DNA of 64,000 nt from contig CM037585.1 of NCBI GenBank assembly GCA_021018995.1, forward strand, positions 82,684,646 through 82,748,645. Reading direction: 5' to 3'. A model generated the notes under the pieces. The model was not told the origin of the DNA. It saw only the letters and a program-made list of their open reading frames with translations, and searched no databases. Numbering within the stretch: the stretch's first letter is position 1; each line of letters begins with the position of its first letter. This DNA comes from Chloranthus sessilifolius. Its lineage: Eukaryota; Streptophyta; Magnoliopsida; Chloranthales; Chloranthaceae. A program made the translations under genes and the position numbers. Of the stretch, positions 10,993 through 22,150 are shown one piece after another.

Positions 10993-11160
10993 TCATGAAG
11001 GACGTAACTTCTTTTTCCGCCTACCGATATCTTCACGCTCTTCAAAAGATCCTTTTCCTTCATCACTTGCATCACCCATCTGATTGGGCTTCTCTGTGAC
11101 CAAACCCTTGGCTTTGCATGGACCACCATTATCAGATTTGTCTGCAACCTTAATCCTTTT
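10993..11160 (-). pseudogene. captured 3'-terminal exon, lysine-rich, unidentified
   Basis: After a TGTATAG acceptor the minus strand is open for 55 codons and ends ...GRRKKKLRPS then TGA at 10993-10995. It is rich in Lys, Asp and Gly, with a basic nuclear-localisation-like tail (RRKKK). The open frame, acceptor and position inside a gene-capturing CACTA element suggest the last exon of a host gene. I do not recognise the protein. Confidence 0.4.
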
Positions 11161-11394
11161 CTATACACAGATAATTCCAATGCAAAGAAATTAGGTCAAG
11201 TACCACAAAAAATTAAGAATAAATAAATAAATAAAATGATGCTCATAATTACAGAGGAAATGGATCAGAAACTAACCGATTGGTGAATCGAAGTCTCTGA
11301 TGGTGCATCATTGTCGATGATCTAGAAAGTGAAAGAGACCAAACCCTGATTGTAGGGAGGAGAGAGAGAACCATGTATTTTTCTATAGAAACAG

Positions 11395-11672
11395 CAAGAA
11401 AACCAGCAGAAGCACCACCTTTTCTGAGATCTCATGCTCTGCAGAGGAAGCAAAAACAATTGTAATTGGTTTGGCAGCTGATTCTGGTTGTGGGAAGAGC
11501 ACTTTTATGAGGAGGTTGACAAGTGTTTTTGGTGGTGCAGCTGAGCCACCAAAAGGTGGCAACCCAGATTCCAATACAATGATTAGTGACACGACATGTG
11601 AGTGGTCTACTTGATGCTCCTGAGAAGATTTAGCCTCCCAAGAATCTTGTCATTGAAGGGTTGCACCCAATG
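11395..11672 (+). pseudogene. captured phosphoribulokinase fragment
   Basis: The plus strand encodes the N-terminus of chloroplast phosphoribulokinase, the Calvin-cycle enzyme that phosphorylates ribulose 5-phosphate. TIVIGLAADSGCGKSTFMRR contains the Walker A loop (GCGKST) near 11490-11505 and runs on to GNPDSNTMISDT. At about 11594 the text jumps, with a frame change, to HVSGLLDAPEKI-stop-PPKNLVIEGLHPM, a segment that lies some 60 residues further on in the enzyme. The fragment is therefore internally deleted, frameshifted and has one TAG in place of Lys. It ends at 11672, where the next coding exon would begin. Confidence 0.85.
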
Positions 11673-11719
11673 TAGTTCTTTCAAGTCTTTTCTTCCTCTT
11701 TATGTTTTCTCTTTATGTG

Positions 11720-11720
<1 letters not shown>

Positions 11721-11800
<80 letters not shown>
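11721..11800. repeat. (TA)n microsatellite, about 80 bp
   Basis: Uninterrupted AT dinucleotides directly after the phosphoribulokinase fragment. Confidence 0.97.
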
Positions 11801-11803
<3 letters not shown>

Positions 11804-11814
11804 TATTGATGGAT

Positions 11815-11885
11815 AAACTGGGATTCAACCTGAGACATCAAGGTTGCAATATTGACAATTGTCCAGTTGAACTAGAGGCACAAAA
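11815..11885 (-). other. tRNA-like (SINE-like) fragment
   Basis: On the minus strand, CTCTAGTTCAACTGG (A-box-like) is followed by AGGTTGAATCCC (B-box-like), at spacing suited to a tRNA-derived SINE head. Ends are not defined. Confidence 0.35.
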
Positions 11886-12613
11886 TTAAAATTTTGCAAT
11901 ATTTTTTAGGATAGCTCTATTCGAGCCTACCGATTTAACAAGGGTGCGTACATTCATTGAATCAAACGAAGCCACTGCATAGATCAAAACCTCTGTAGCG
12001 GAGCCAGTAGACACAAATGTATCATCTTGGGTATTGCTCAATATATGTACTTTGTAACATGAGACCGATCGATATCATAGTGGACTAACCGGTCTCATAT
12101 GGGCATTTTTGTCTACCCTTTCACTTAAATTGAATTTCAAAACATGTCAAATATTTGGACTTTGTTTTCTTTCGCTTAAAAAAAGTGAAAAAATTCAGGA
12201 TCTGGGGTCCTATTAGGTAATAAGCGAAATCATGGACCCTGTCTGATAAATATGGAGTAGTTGGAGACCCCTCAAGTAAAAAAACTCATTGGTTTAGTGA
12301 AACATCAAGTGAACTTCATACTTAACATGAGCTATTGTGCTGAATCTGCTTTTCTGCATTAAAGAAAATGGGTTTAGAATCTTACATCAACCGAATATAC
12401 AGTTCCAAGAAAGAAGCCGATGAGCAGGGCATAAAAGAGGGGCGGGGACTTAAAGGCCAATGCCAATGCAAAGCTCCGTTAAACAAAATAATTAAATTAA
12501 GCATCAGAAATATTGCTGCTACTTACAGTAGATTAATTCACGCTTCATAAATATGCACCAAAATGTTGAAACTCTTAGCCATTATATTTTTTGTGGGACT
12601 AGAAAGAAAATAC
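11886..12613. other. CACTA interior, no gene recognised
   Basis: Contains the first copy (about 11967-12058) of a segment repeated at 12783-12877. A short open stretch at 12368-12550 has no family resemblance I can see. Confidence 0.4.
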
Positions 12614-12697
12614 CATGGAGGAAAATGCGAGAACTAATGTTCTACGAACTCCCATAGAAAATTCTCCAGAAGCTATAGGAAGATCTGGCTTATTAAT
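12614..12697 (-). pseudogene. captured internal exon, unidentified (28 codons)
   Basis: The minus-strand exon is bordered by GTTTCAG and CCATG|GTATTT and is open throughout (begins INKPDLPIASGEF, ends RRTLVLAFSSM). Size and borders look like a real exon of 84 bases. I cannot name the protein. Confidence 0.35.
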
Positions 12698-12782
12698 CTG
12701 AAACACGAACATTATCATTCACTTAAACACCTCAACAATATGGTAATAATAATACCTTTAAGCTTTACATCATTAGAACACA

Positions 12783-12877
12783 GTGGGTCCACTGCATAGA
12801 TCAAAATCTCTGTAGCGGAGCCAGTAGACACAAATGTATCATCTTGGGTATTGCTCAATATATATACTTTGTAATCT
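12783..12877 (-). repeat. segment duplicated from/to 11967-12058
   Basis: About 90 bases beginning CACTGCATAGATCAAAA are nearly identical to 11967-12058, in direct orientation. On the minus strand this copy is open (KVYILSNTQDDTFVSTGS...), so the duplicated unit may be an exon of an unrecognised gene. Confidence 0.7.
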
Positions 12878-12950
12878 ATTGAGTCAGTGATACCAGAAAT
12901 GATGCCCGATATCTTATGTCTTGGTATCGGCACAGACCAATACTGAGATT

Positions 12951-13056
12951 TAAATTCTTGGTCCACTTTTGTCACCCAATGTAAAGGCGGCTGTGCTAAT
13001 TTTAAATTCTTGGTCCACTTTTGTCACCCAATGTAAAGGCGACTGTGCTAATTATA
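12951..13056. repeat. two-copy tandem repeat, unit about 52 bp
   Basis: The unit starting AAATTCTTGGTCCACTTTTG occurs twice back to back with one or two changes. Confidence 0.85.
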
Positions 13057-14109
13057 GTGACTAAATATGCTATAACCCGTATGAATGACAGATTGATTTA
13101 AGCAAATTCGCATGGAAAATTCAGGTTAGTAAACAGTCATATATGTATGATATCTAATAAAATGAATATGGTCATTAGTATATTTCGGCTGATTTTTTTT
13201 TCGCATTTCCAGATTCTAGTATTATAACGCAGACCTCATTTCCAATTACAAGCTACCAACATATAATCCTATCAAAGAATATTAATGAACCTCATCAAAT
13301 ATATGGCTATAAATAATTATCAAATATATTATATATGCAGTAAATTAAGATATAAAGAAAACTAAAAGAACTGAAGCAGTCAAAAAATAAATAAAATAAA
13401 TAGAGCTCAAACCGTTATACATGACTAATATCAAGACCAATCTTGAGATTTTATATCTTGGTAGATACATCCTAATTTCAGAAGCTTGGTCAGCTTACTT
13501 ACTACTATTATGCAAGTGAAGCAAATGGATTTTTGTCGGTTAAATGAAAAATGGTTATGATATGAACAATAAAAAGAACACACAATTAAATTTTGGATAA
13601 ACCAATTGCCATCAAAGGGGATATATTCTGAGAACTATTAACCTGTAGCAATAGAAAGAAGATAGAAGAATAACAAATGCCACATCAGAAAATTTACCTT
13701 CTCTTTGTAGCATTAACATTCATGTCCATAAATTCCCAAAACTCCTATATACTCTGCAATGAATGAAACAAATAAGCTCTGATTAGCTAAATTTTTGAGC
13801 AATATAGAATAGGAATGATAAGCAATATAGAATTAAATTTAATGATAAATATTGACCTTTTGTTTGGTATATAGTAGCCATCATTCTCAAAAAAATTCCA
13901 AAACCTTATACAACAAAATGGCCAAGAACAAAGCTAAACGTTGAAAGATGAAAAAATTGTGAAACATAGTTAGTGACAAATTTGAGATTTATCTTTGTGA
14001 AATTCCTTCGAGACTATCTTTGTGAACAAAGCTAAACGTTAAAAGATGAAAAATCGTGTGAAATTCCTTCGAGATCTATCTTTGTGAAGCGAGGAACATT
14101 CTCTTCAAT
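13057..14109. other. CACTA interior, no gene recognised
   Basis: AT-rich, non-coding in appearance. Contains two copies of GAACAAAGCTAAACGTT (about 13927 and 14022) and two of GTGAAATTCCTTCGAGA (about 14000 and 14060), indicating a local duplication. Confidence 0.4.
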
Positions 14110-14290
14110 TCTTCTATTTATTCATCGTGCTTGTGTAGCGCCTCTTCCATCTTTCTATCTCTTTCTGCATCTCTTTCTTACATTTCTCTAATTCTTTCTT
14201 GCATTTCTCTATTTCTTTTTTTATCACTTTCTTCCAATTCAGCTAGCTTGCTCCTCAAACAAGCCATCTCCCCTTGTTTTGACATACGAT
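14110..14290 (-). pseudogene. coiled-coil remnant, possibly CACTA transposase tail
   Basis: The minus strand encodes a Met-Ser-Lys start-like stretch followed by a charged helix rich in Glu, Arg, Met and Lys (LRSKLAELEESDKKRNREMQ), broken by at least one stop. Heptad-like coiled coils of this composition occur at the C-terminus of plant En/Spm-type transposases, and the location inside a CACTA element fits. The match is by composition only. Confidence 0.3.
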
Positions 14291-14515
14291 TGTTGAAGTG
14301 TGGGGTGCATGCATTTAGATCTCATCTAAACTAAATGAAGATGAATATAGGAAATTTAATAGAATGTGTTACCTATCACGTGATTTGTATAACTATAATT
14401 AAGCATCTAACAAGAGTAGCATTTTTGGATCAGGTCAGGGCCTTGAAGTATGGAAGGTTTTAATAATACCTTCAAAAGGAGGGCATTGCAAGACTTCTCC
14501 TTTATCGCCTTCTCA

Positions 14516-15181
<666 letters not shown>

Positions 15182-15253
15182 CCAATGGGTAGGGTGAAGC
15201 CAAAGCCAATGGGTAGGGTGAAGCCAAAGCCAATGGGTAGGGTGAAGCCAAAG
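15182..15253. repeat. 24-bp tandem repeat, three copies
   Basis: The unit CCAATGGGTAGGGTGAAGCC plus AAAG occurs three times in a row without change. Confidence 0.95.
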
Positions 15254-16852
15254 TTTGGCTGCCCAACGGAAAAATGAAATGTGTCAAATCGGACCTGATA
15301 GTACACCTGACCCACACCTATGAGCCCAATGTCTGGTCTGGTCTAGTTAGATATCATGGTATTAATTCAGAATAATCAGGGGTGCTGATCTCCAAAAAAA
15401 TTTAAAAATCTTATCACCGCTCTTTTTTGTGCTAAAAATCTGAACCTGCCGTTATCATTTGCATTATTTATAGCAATATGCAATTATCTAATTAACAAGG
15501 ATATCAACCAGTATGGGGAATAAGATCACCATTCAATAACTTGAAATTTTTTATGATATCTCATCATATAATTAATATAAAACAGTGATGATAAATAAAT
15601 AAAATCATGATTATTCAAACCATTTGCTTGATTTAAACTTGTACATCAAGTAGTCTAAGAGAGAACTAATTCCTACATTTTTTGAGTGCATGCATCATAT
15701 ACCATTGATCTTTCTAGCTCAAAACAGTAACTATATCATACGATATTTCAAATTATTATAACTAATTCATATAAAATAAACAAAGCAAAGTGTCCACTAT
15801 GATCTGTACAACATATGTACTACAATATGAGCAATTGAAGTCTCAATCAATCGATTTTCTCTTCTTCTTTTTTTGAAATAGATCAAGTATATAGTATCAT
15901 CAAACCTAATCAAAATATGATCAAATCAATAGAATTTTAAAATTCCTATCATCATTCCATCACACCATCGATTGGTTAGGAGTGAGGAGCCATGCTAAGC
16001 CAAGTAATGGCACATGCACTCAACTCTACTCCATAAAAACCAATTAATACCGTGCATGCAATGAGATCTAAGCCATTCGATTCACTATATGTGGTATGAG
16101 ATGGCCTCGTGTGATCATCAATGCTAACCTAGAACATACTCCAAAGTCCACACTATTGTGCCACTATAACTAACAATTATATAACCGTTCTAAAAACACA
16201 TGAAAATGAAAAAAGAAAAAGTAGATCCTTCTATATTAAAAAAAAAAAACAGAAACTAAAAGTAAAACAAAAAATGACAGATCTTTTCATAGAGATCAAA
16301 TCTTAAGACAATTGTGCTCAATTTACTAAGTGAACTATTTGGCTCCATGTCTTCAAAATGAGAAATGGCATCAGATTTAGTCATCTTTGGATCCAAAACC
16401 AATGTCACTAAGGCGTTTAGAGCAACAAGTTTGAAGAGAGAGAGAGGGAGCACTAATAAAATAAAATAAAAATAAAAACCCTAAGTCAAATAAGAGGAAT
16501 AAAAAGAAAATCAAAGATTGGAAACGTAGGGCACAAATTCAACATCTTAGATAAGGAGAGGAGAGTACCTGAAAATTGAAATTGAAAGTTGATGAAGTTG
16601 TAGATGCCTTGATCGAACAGAGTCGCTTGATGATTGCCTTAGAAATCGAAGATGAAGACCTCTGGTAGTTGCGGCGGACTTGGAAGCCTCAGAAATCTAG
16701 GGTTAGGGCGAGATCGGAGATGAATCACATCAGATTTGATGTATTTAAGTAGTTAGGGTTTGAAGCGAGAGAGGGAGAGATAGAGAAGAGGCGATTTCAA
16801 AAATAAAAGTATAATAAAAGTTGGGAGAGGGTGCGGGGAAAGATATAATTTG
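15254..16852. other. CACTA interior, no gene recognised
   Basis: AT-rich. The minus strand from about 16760 to 16560 has GA/CT-rich, CCCTAG-containing sequence like a plant 5' UTR, which might be the leader of the lost transposase gene. No coding exon is identified. Confidence 0.35.
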
Positions 16853-16895
16853 ATCCTACACCGACGGCTGCTGCCCATGGCAGCCATCGACGTAC
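16853..16895. repeat. internal copy of the CACTA subterminal hairpin
   Basis: TACACCGACGGCTGC and GCAGCCATCGACGTA form a near-palindrome like those at the element's two ends. It lies 2.1 kb inside the right end, as if an older, shorter element's end had been overrun by added sequence. Confidence 0.6.
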
Positions 16896-17661
16896 TCTGT
16901 TTTTTTTTAGAAGTAAGGTTATGTTCGAGATTGTTCTTTGGAATCGAAGAGCAGCCCACTTAAACTATTCAGGGATGGTTTAATTTGTCTCCCATAAGTA
17001 CAGTATAGGGGTGAGGATTATTGTATCTAGGGTTGTCAACCGATTGGGTCAGATCAAAATTTTGGCTACCCAAGTGGGAGTTGGCACAATGGCTAGGACC
17101 ACGCCATTTTTTTTCGATGACGAGGTATCCTTTTTCAAAAAAATCTCAACCATCCAAATGGTTTTGAATATTATGTTACTTTTATACCAGTCTTAATTCA
17201 TCAAATACCCAAAATGTCAGGTGCGTAGGGGCACGAAATTCAAAAAATTATGTGGCACATCCCTTCAACGTGATTTGAAAGTGATTTTTTTGAGATATGT
17301 GCCATGTGTAATAAAAATAACTTCTCATGATCCTTCTATAACCAAAAGTAGGAGTTTAAATTGCTTCTGATGTGGTAATGTGGGACTAAATTTAGAAGGC
17401 AACACTTGTCCATTAGAGAAGAAAAGAGTGTAACCTAGAAATTGTTTAATCGAAAATTATAAACTGAGGACAGATCTTATGCAGACAAAGTGCAAGCGGC
17501 TGATGTGGCTCGACCATACCGCCCACGCCTGCCAATTACTTCGTGCCACATCAGCACCATGTACTTTGACACTGTACTTGTTTGAAATACACTAAAATCT
17601 TTCGTTTTCATTAATAGTGAGTATAAATGCATGTTAGATTGGTGTCTTCTTCACTTTGCAG
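16896..17661. other. CACTA interior, no gene recognised
   Basis: No coding sequence is recognised, apart from the intron-like stretch just before the ankyrin exon. Confidence 0.35.
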
Positions 17662-17873
17662 GGGCGGAGGAGCTAGTGAAGTACATGCCCTTGCTCAATG
17701 CTGCCGTTAAAGGTGACTGGAGAAGGGCTCAAACAATTATCCAACACAATCCAGATGCAATGCTAGCCAAAATCACAACAACAGGGGACACTGCTCTCTC
17801 GGTGGCTGCTTCGTAAGGACACACGAACTTCGTCGAGGAACTTATGAAGACGGTTTATCAATACCCGGGGACT
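17662..17873 (+). pseudogene. captured ankyrin-repeat protein exon
   Basis: After a CTTTGCAG acceptor the plus strand reads through KYMPLLNAAVKGDWRRAQ and HNPDAMLAKITTTGDTALSV, then GHTNFVEELM after a TAA at 17814-17816, ending at TAG 17871-17873. The pattern (PLxxAxxxGDWxxA...TALxxAA...GHxxFVEEL) is the first ankyrin units of plant membrane-type ankyrin proteins (ACD6/ITN1-like). It has two stops and no membrane segments, so it is a decayed captured fragment. Confidence 0.75.
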
Positions 17874-18270
17874 TAGTTGGGTGCTCTAAGGATCTTCTCA
17901 GCTGAGTAAAATTCTAAACCATCTCTTTCAGGCATTTTCTCAAACAGTTGTAAGGTATAAGATGAATTACACATCTTCTCAGCTGATGGATCGAAATAAT
18001 GATGGATCGAAACAATGTATTGCCAAATATATTTATTTAGAAAGCAAATAAAAAAATCAATCTTTATACAAGATGGGTACTAATTTACTATAAAAAAAGT
18101 GCCATAAAAAACCCCTTTTTTCTCTCCGTAATGCCACAAAATTTTCTATCTTAAGGTCAATATGAGAACATAATGATTTTCCATTAAAACAAAAAATATA
18201 ATACAACAAAAATTGTTTATATTCAAAAAGAAAATTATAAATAAATAATTAAAAAAAAGCAAACAAATAC
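17874..18270. other. CACTA interior, no gene recognised
   Basis: AT-rich, no coding signal seen. Confidence 0.35.
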
Positions 18271-18555
18271 CTTGTAAGAAATTTCTTTCCCCAAGCCCAG
18301 CAATTCCAAGGACCTTTTACCACTCTCCACCGTCATCACTGCAAATAAAAACCCAAAAACCTAAACTAAAAATTAATTAATGAAGTACTAATAATTCTTC
18401 AAAAGCAACATATATATATAAAACCCAAAACTACCTACCTCTATAAGTAGAACTCCTAAGCAACCTCTCGATCAATTTCCTATCAACCAAACTATCATCA
18501 ACGGCCAAAACATGTAACTCCGGCGGCCCACGTCCCAGTTCTCCGACGTCTGAAC
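18271..18555 (-). pseudogene. captured type-A response regulator fragment, two exons
   Basis: Exon 18555-18439 encodes ELHVLAVDDSLVDRKLIERL and a short tail, then a GAG|GTAGGT donor. Exon 18338-18271, between TTTGCAG and TACAAG|GTATTT, encodes MTVESGKRSLELLGLG. Together they are the start of the receiver domain of plant type-A ARR cytokinin-response regulators, including the acidic pair DD that helps bind Mg. The phospho-accepting Asp lies in a later exon that is absent. Frames and splice sites are intact, which suggests recent capture into the CACTA element. Confidence 0.85.
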
Positions 18556-18679
18556 CACAGTGAGAAGATTGGATTTGGGCACATATAGATTAATAGATTG
18601 GAGATGAGACCCTTAAGAAGATTGGAGATGAGACCACCTTTATCTTTGATGTGAGTAGATAGATCATCAATCTGACGGT

Positions 18680-18890
18680 TCAGCAGAACTCCAAAGCAAT
18701 GAAACCGGCAGGCGATCTGAGCGACGAAACCGCTAACGAAGGCTCCATCGGGGGCGGCGATGAGATCGAGGGTCGGGCGAGCGAGGGAGTCGTCGTTGAA
18801 GGCGGAGAGGGATTGGGCGAGGGGGGAGATGAGGAGGTGAGAGTGGAAGGTTTGTAGGGCTTGGAGGGAGAAGGGAGTTCTTGTGAGGGA
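18680..18890 (-). pseudogene. GC-rich captured coding fragment, unidentified
   Basis: The region is markedly GC-richer than its surroundings. It is open on the minus strand in two frames, one Pro/Ser-rich, the other reading SLQALQTFHSHLLISPLAQS and IAAPDGAFVSGFVAQIACR. The composition is that of a plant first exon. I cannot name the source gene. Confidence 0.4.
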
Positions 18891-18978
18891 GAAATGACTA
18901 ATATAAAGGCCTGATTGAGCGGGTGGTCATTAAGTGGAATGGCCGGGTTAGACCTCAGGGGTTGGCCCAAATCTTCCC

Positions 18979-19034
18979 CTACGCCGACGGTGCCTTAATT
19001 TCAGCCGTCGGCGTATCCACTATATTTTGTAGTC
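18979..19034. repeat. right terminal region of the CACTA element
   Basis: CCTACGCCGACGG ... CAGCCGTCGGCGTA forms the right-end subterminal hairpin, followed by the degenerate terminal repeat TATATTTTGTAGTC. Confidence 0.75.
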
Positions 19035-19745
19035 TCTCCAACCTCAACCACAGGGGCATGCTAATAACTCAGAATTATTTTTTCTGCAACGAGGAAGAAA
19101 AAGATTGTGATAATTTATTGTTTCATTGCAAGTATATTTGGCCGCTTTGGGATAAGTGTTTCAAAGCTATCGGATTATCCTATTGTCTTCTTAAGAGCAT
19201 CAACGAAGTTCTCACTTATTGGGACATTGATATCTATAAAGGACTGAAAAAATGGATTTGGTCTCACATCCATATCTCATTTCTAAGGAATATTGGGCTA
19301 ATCAGAAACAAGATCAGGCGCCACGTTAACAATTTTATCAGGGACTGCCTTCTAACGGTTTGCAAATGTGGAATTGTTGTTGGGGTTGAAGACCCATCGA
19401 TCATAAGCATTTGTAGATTTGAGGCTGAACAATTGCTCTCTTTTCTAAGTACTTAATAGGGGGTCCTGCTTTGTATTTTAATAGGACTTTGTCCTATTAA
19501 CTATGGGGTTTCTTTTCTTTGTTTTTTTGCTTTTTGTTATTGGAGGTTTTTCCTCGGATCTTTCGGTGTCTTCCTAATGTAGGTTATTTCCCATTTTGCT
19601 TGGGTTTCCTACATTCCTCAAGTACTTACTCTAATTTTCTTCGGAAAGTCCAATTTTTCAGGTTGTAATGCTTGAGGTGCTTGCTAATATTTTTATGGGG
19701 CATTCTAAGGCACTTGCCAAGTTTTTATATCAATAAAATAAATAA
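19035..19745 (+). pseudogene. L1-like LINE ORF2 C-terminus and 3' end
   Basis: Continues the split domain from 8569: SNLNHRGMLITQNYFFCNEE then DNLLFHCKYIWPLWDKCFKA, i.e. the Cys/His-rich zf-RVT region, and on to a stop at 19454-19456. A roughly 290-base 3' UTR follows and ends with AATAAAATAAATAATTTTC, a likely polyadenylation region. It is the tail of a retrotransposon that encoded endonuclease and reverse transcriptase; those domains are absent. Confidence 0.7.
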
Positions 19746-19799
19746 TTTTCAAAAATGATGATTTGGTAATTTGGCGTTCTTACAATGTTGGAATTGAAG

Positions 19800-19945
19800 A
19801 CTTTTTTCAAAACTTGCAGGTGGTTCTGCTTCATACTGGACTTGAATACCAGGTCATCGACATAGTCCTCAACCTCCTTGTGAAGCATGTCATGAAAAAT
19901 GTTTACCATCGCTCGTCCATATTTTGCCCCTGATGTGCCACACAT
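19800..19945 (-). pseudogene. Ty3/gypsy reverse transcriptase fragment (Tat-like)
   Basis: About 49 codons read ...YGRAMVNIFHDMLHKEVEDY then VDDLVFKSSMKQNHLQVLKK. YVDD is the catalytic aspartate pair of reverse transcriptase; the flanking wording is that of the plant Tat/Ogre group and differs from the Tekay and Athila copies in this window. Nothing else of the element is present nearby. Confidence 0.8.
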
Positions 19946-20106
19946 AATATTAACTCTTCATTTGTATTAGGTGAATGTAAGACTAACAACAAGTTGCATG
20001 AAGGAGTGTGACTAATAATCCTAGATAACTCTTGTGTTGTGGCCTCCATCATGGCCACCACGAGCCATCTTTGCATTTGAAGTGTCATGAGCCATGTTTG
20101 TATTTG

Positions 20107-20244
20107 CACTACAAAAATAAGGTGTTTTAGCAACACTTGCTGTTAAGGCAATTTTTAGTAGCAGCAGTTTTTGGTAGCGATAGGACGAATAACAGCAGTT
20201 TTTTGTTTAAAAAACTGCCGCTAATATTCTTATTTTTTGTAGTG
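20107..20244. mobile_element. CACTA-type MITE, 138 bp, TSD TTG
   Basis: Ends are CACTACAAAAATAAG and its near-exact inverse CTTATTTTTTGTAGTG. The 3-bp sequence TTG is duplicated at 20104-20106 and 20245-20247. No coding capacity. Confidence 0.92.
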
Positions 20245-20972
20245 TTGAGGAGTATGACCGATAGCAATAGTCAGGTCATGTTTGTGTTCTGACCCTACGA
20301 ATCGTGTTAGAATCACAGTGACAATTTTTAACGAAAATCGACAAAATTTCACAAAATTCGCCAAAAAGGGGGTCTAAAGAAAATTTTGGAAAATTTTCAG
20401 TATATTTCGGTAATTTTTGATAAAATTTCAAAATTTTTGGTAATTTTATTAATTTTTAATTATTTCTTTTAGATATAGTTGTAATTTAGTATATATTTTA
20501 GTAATTTTTTTAAAAAATATTAAATATATTTTCTATATATCTTTAATCCCCGAAATTTTTCTGAAAGGTATCGAAATTAATCCGAAATGTACCGAAAATA
20601 ACCCCCACTGAAAAATTACCGAAAACAAAATTCGTCACTACGATTAGAATGAGCTTACAAAGAGTCATGCTTGTGTTGTGACCTTATGAATTGCGTAAAA
20701 ATGAGCCTAGCCAACACTTAAATTTTTTACTCTTACCTGACTCATTCTCCAAGGTAAACTTCTTTCTCTCTTGCCTTTCCCTAAACATCAGCTGCCCCAC
20801 ACTGAAAGCGCTGTTAGAAGATTTTACCATCCAAAACTTTGAAAACACCAAGTATTTCACGGTTTTTGACATTAAATGTTAGTATTATGAGTTATTTTAT
20901 TTAGTGTTTTTAACAATTTATGTTATTTTGTATGAAAGTGGAAAATGGTCAGATCTAATCATAGATGATAAT

Positions 20973-20975
<3 letters not shown>

Positions 20976-21021
<46 letters not shown>
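20976..21021. repeat. (TA)n microsatellite
   Basis: Uninterrupted TA dinucleotides. Confidence 0.95.
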
Positions 21022-21023
<2 letters not shown>

Positions 21024-21330
21024 CATGTCAAGTGCCACATGATCCACCAAGGGTTCAACGAGCCCCTTTGGGTTTAGAGAAAAAAATATATATTTTTTGA
21101 ACTTTTTGCCCTTCAAATTAAACACAAGTCAAAGTTTCTCATCCGCCGCCTGAACCTTGAGTATTAAAATTTTACATCTTCGGCCAACATTTAAACAGTG
21201 GATAAATACTCTTTTTATTTTTCTGGATAGATGACTTGATCGACCTTTGGCAAGTTTTCATGACACATGGTCCTTGGATCGGGTGCCATGTGTTGCCCAT
21301 CTGGTTTGAATGCATAGATGAACTATGAAT

Positions 21331-21435
<105 letters not shown>

Positions 21436-22098
21436 TATGTAAGGACTTTAATTATAAATTTTACTACAAAAATTCTAATTAAGGTCATAAGTTAAGCCTT
21501 TTATCTCTAATGATAACCAAAGTTTAGATTAAGCTCATATATCTTAGAAAACCCTAATAAGATTTACTTTTTTGCATAATTGTATAGATAAATTTATATT
21601 TTAATTAGAAATTTAAAATTAGAGAATTTTACGCAATTAATAGTTAGAACTCAAAATTCACTTTATATATAGGTTTTTTTAATTAGGGCTTTCGTATTCA
21701 TTTAACTTTATTTTTAATATTAACTTATTAAAACTAATTAAGACTTTAATTTAAAGTTAGAGCGTTTATATTAAAATAAATAAAATGTCAAATTGAGCCT
21801 ATCAATAGTATAAGTATAATTGTAGTAACATATTTTTAAAAGACCATAATTATTTTTAATATTTACTATTTTCAATAAATATAAAAAAATTATATTTATT
21901 TTTTAAAACTCTAACTCTTTTTTAAAAATCTTGAATAATATTTTTTTGGCTATTTAAAACATTTATTTTGTTTATTAAAGCATGCTGATATAAGATATCT
22001 AATTTTTTTATTTATGAAAAAATTATTCAAATTGATTATATTTACTCTGGGACCCAAGACTTAATATTTGGATGATGATGGCGACCAAGACTTAATAC

Positions 22099-22101
<3 letters not shown>

Positions 22102-22148
<47 letters not shown>
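22102..22148. repeat. (GA)n microsatellite
   Basis: Uninterrupted GA dinucleotides. Confidence 0.97.

Positions 22149-22150
<2 letters not shown>

Noticed and set aside
11602..11889. Plus-strand 95-codon open frame
   Set aside because: It is the phosphoribulokinase fragment in a wrong frame followed by (TA)n.
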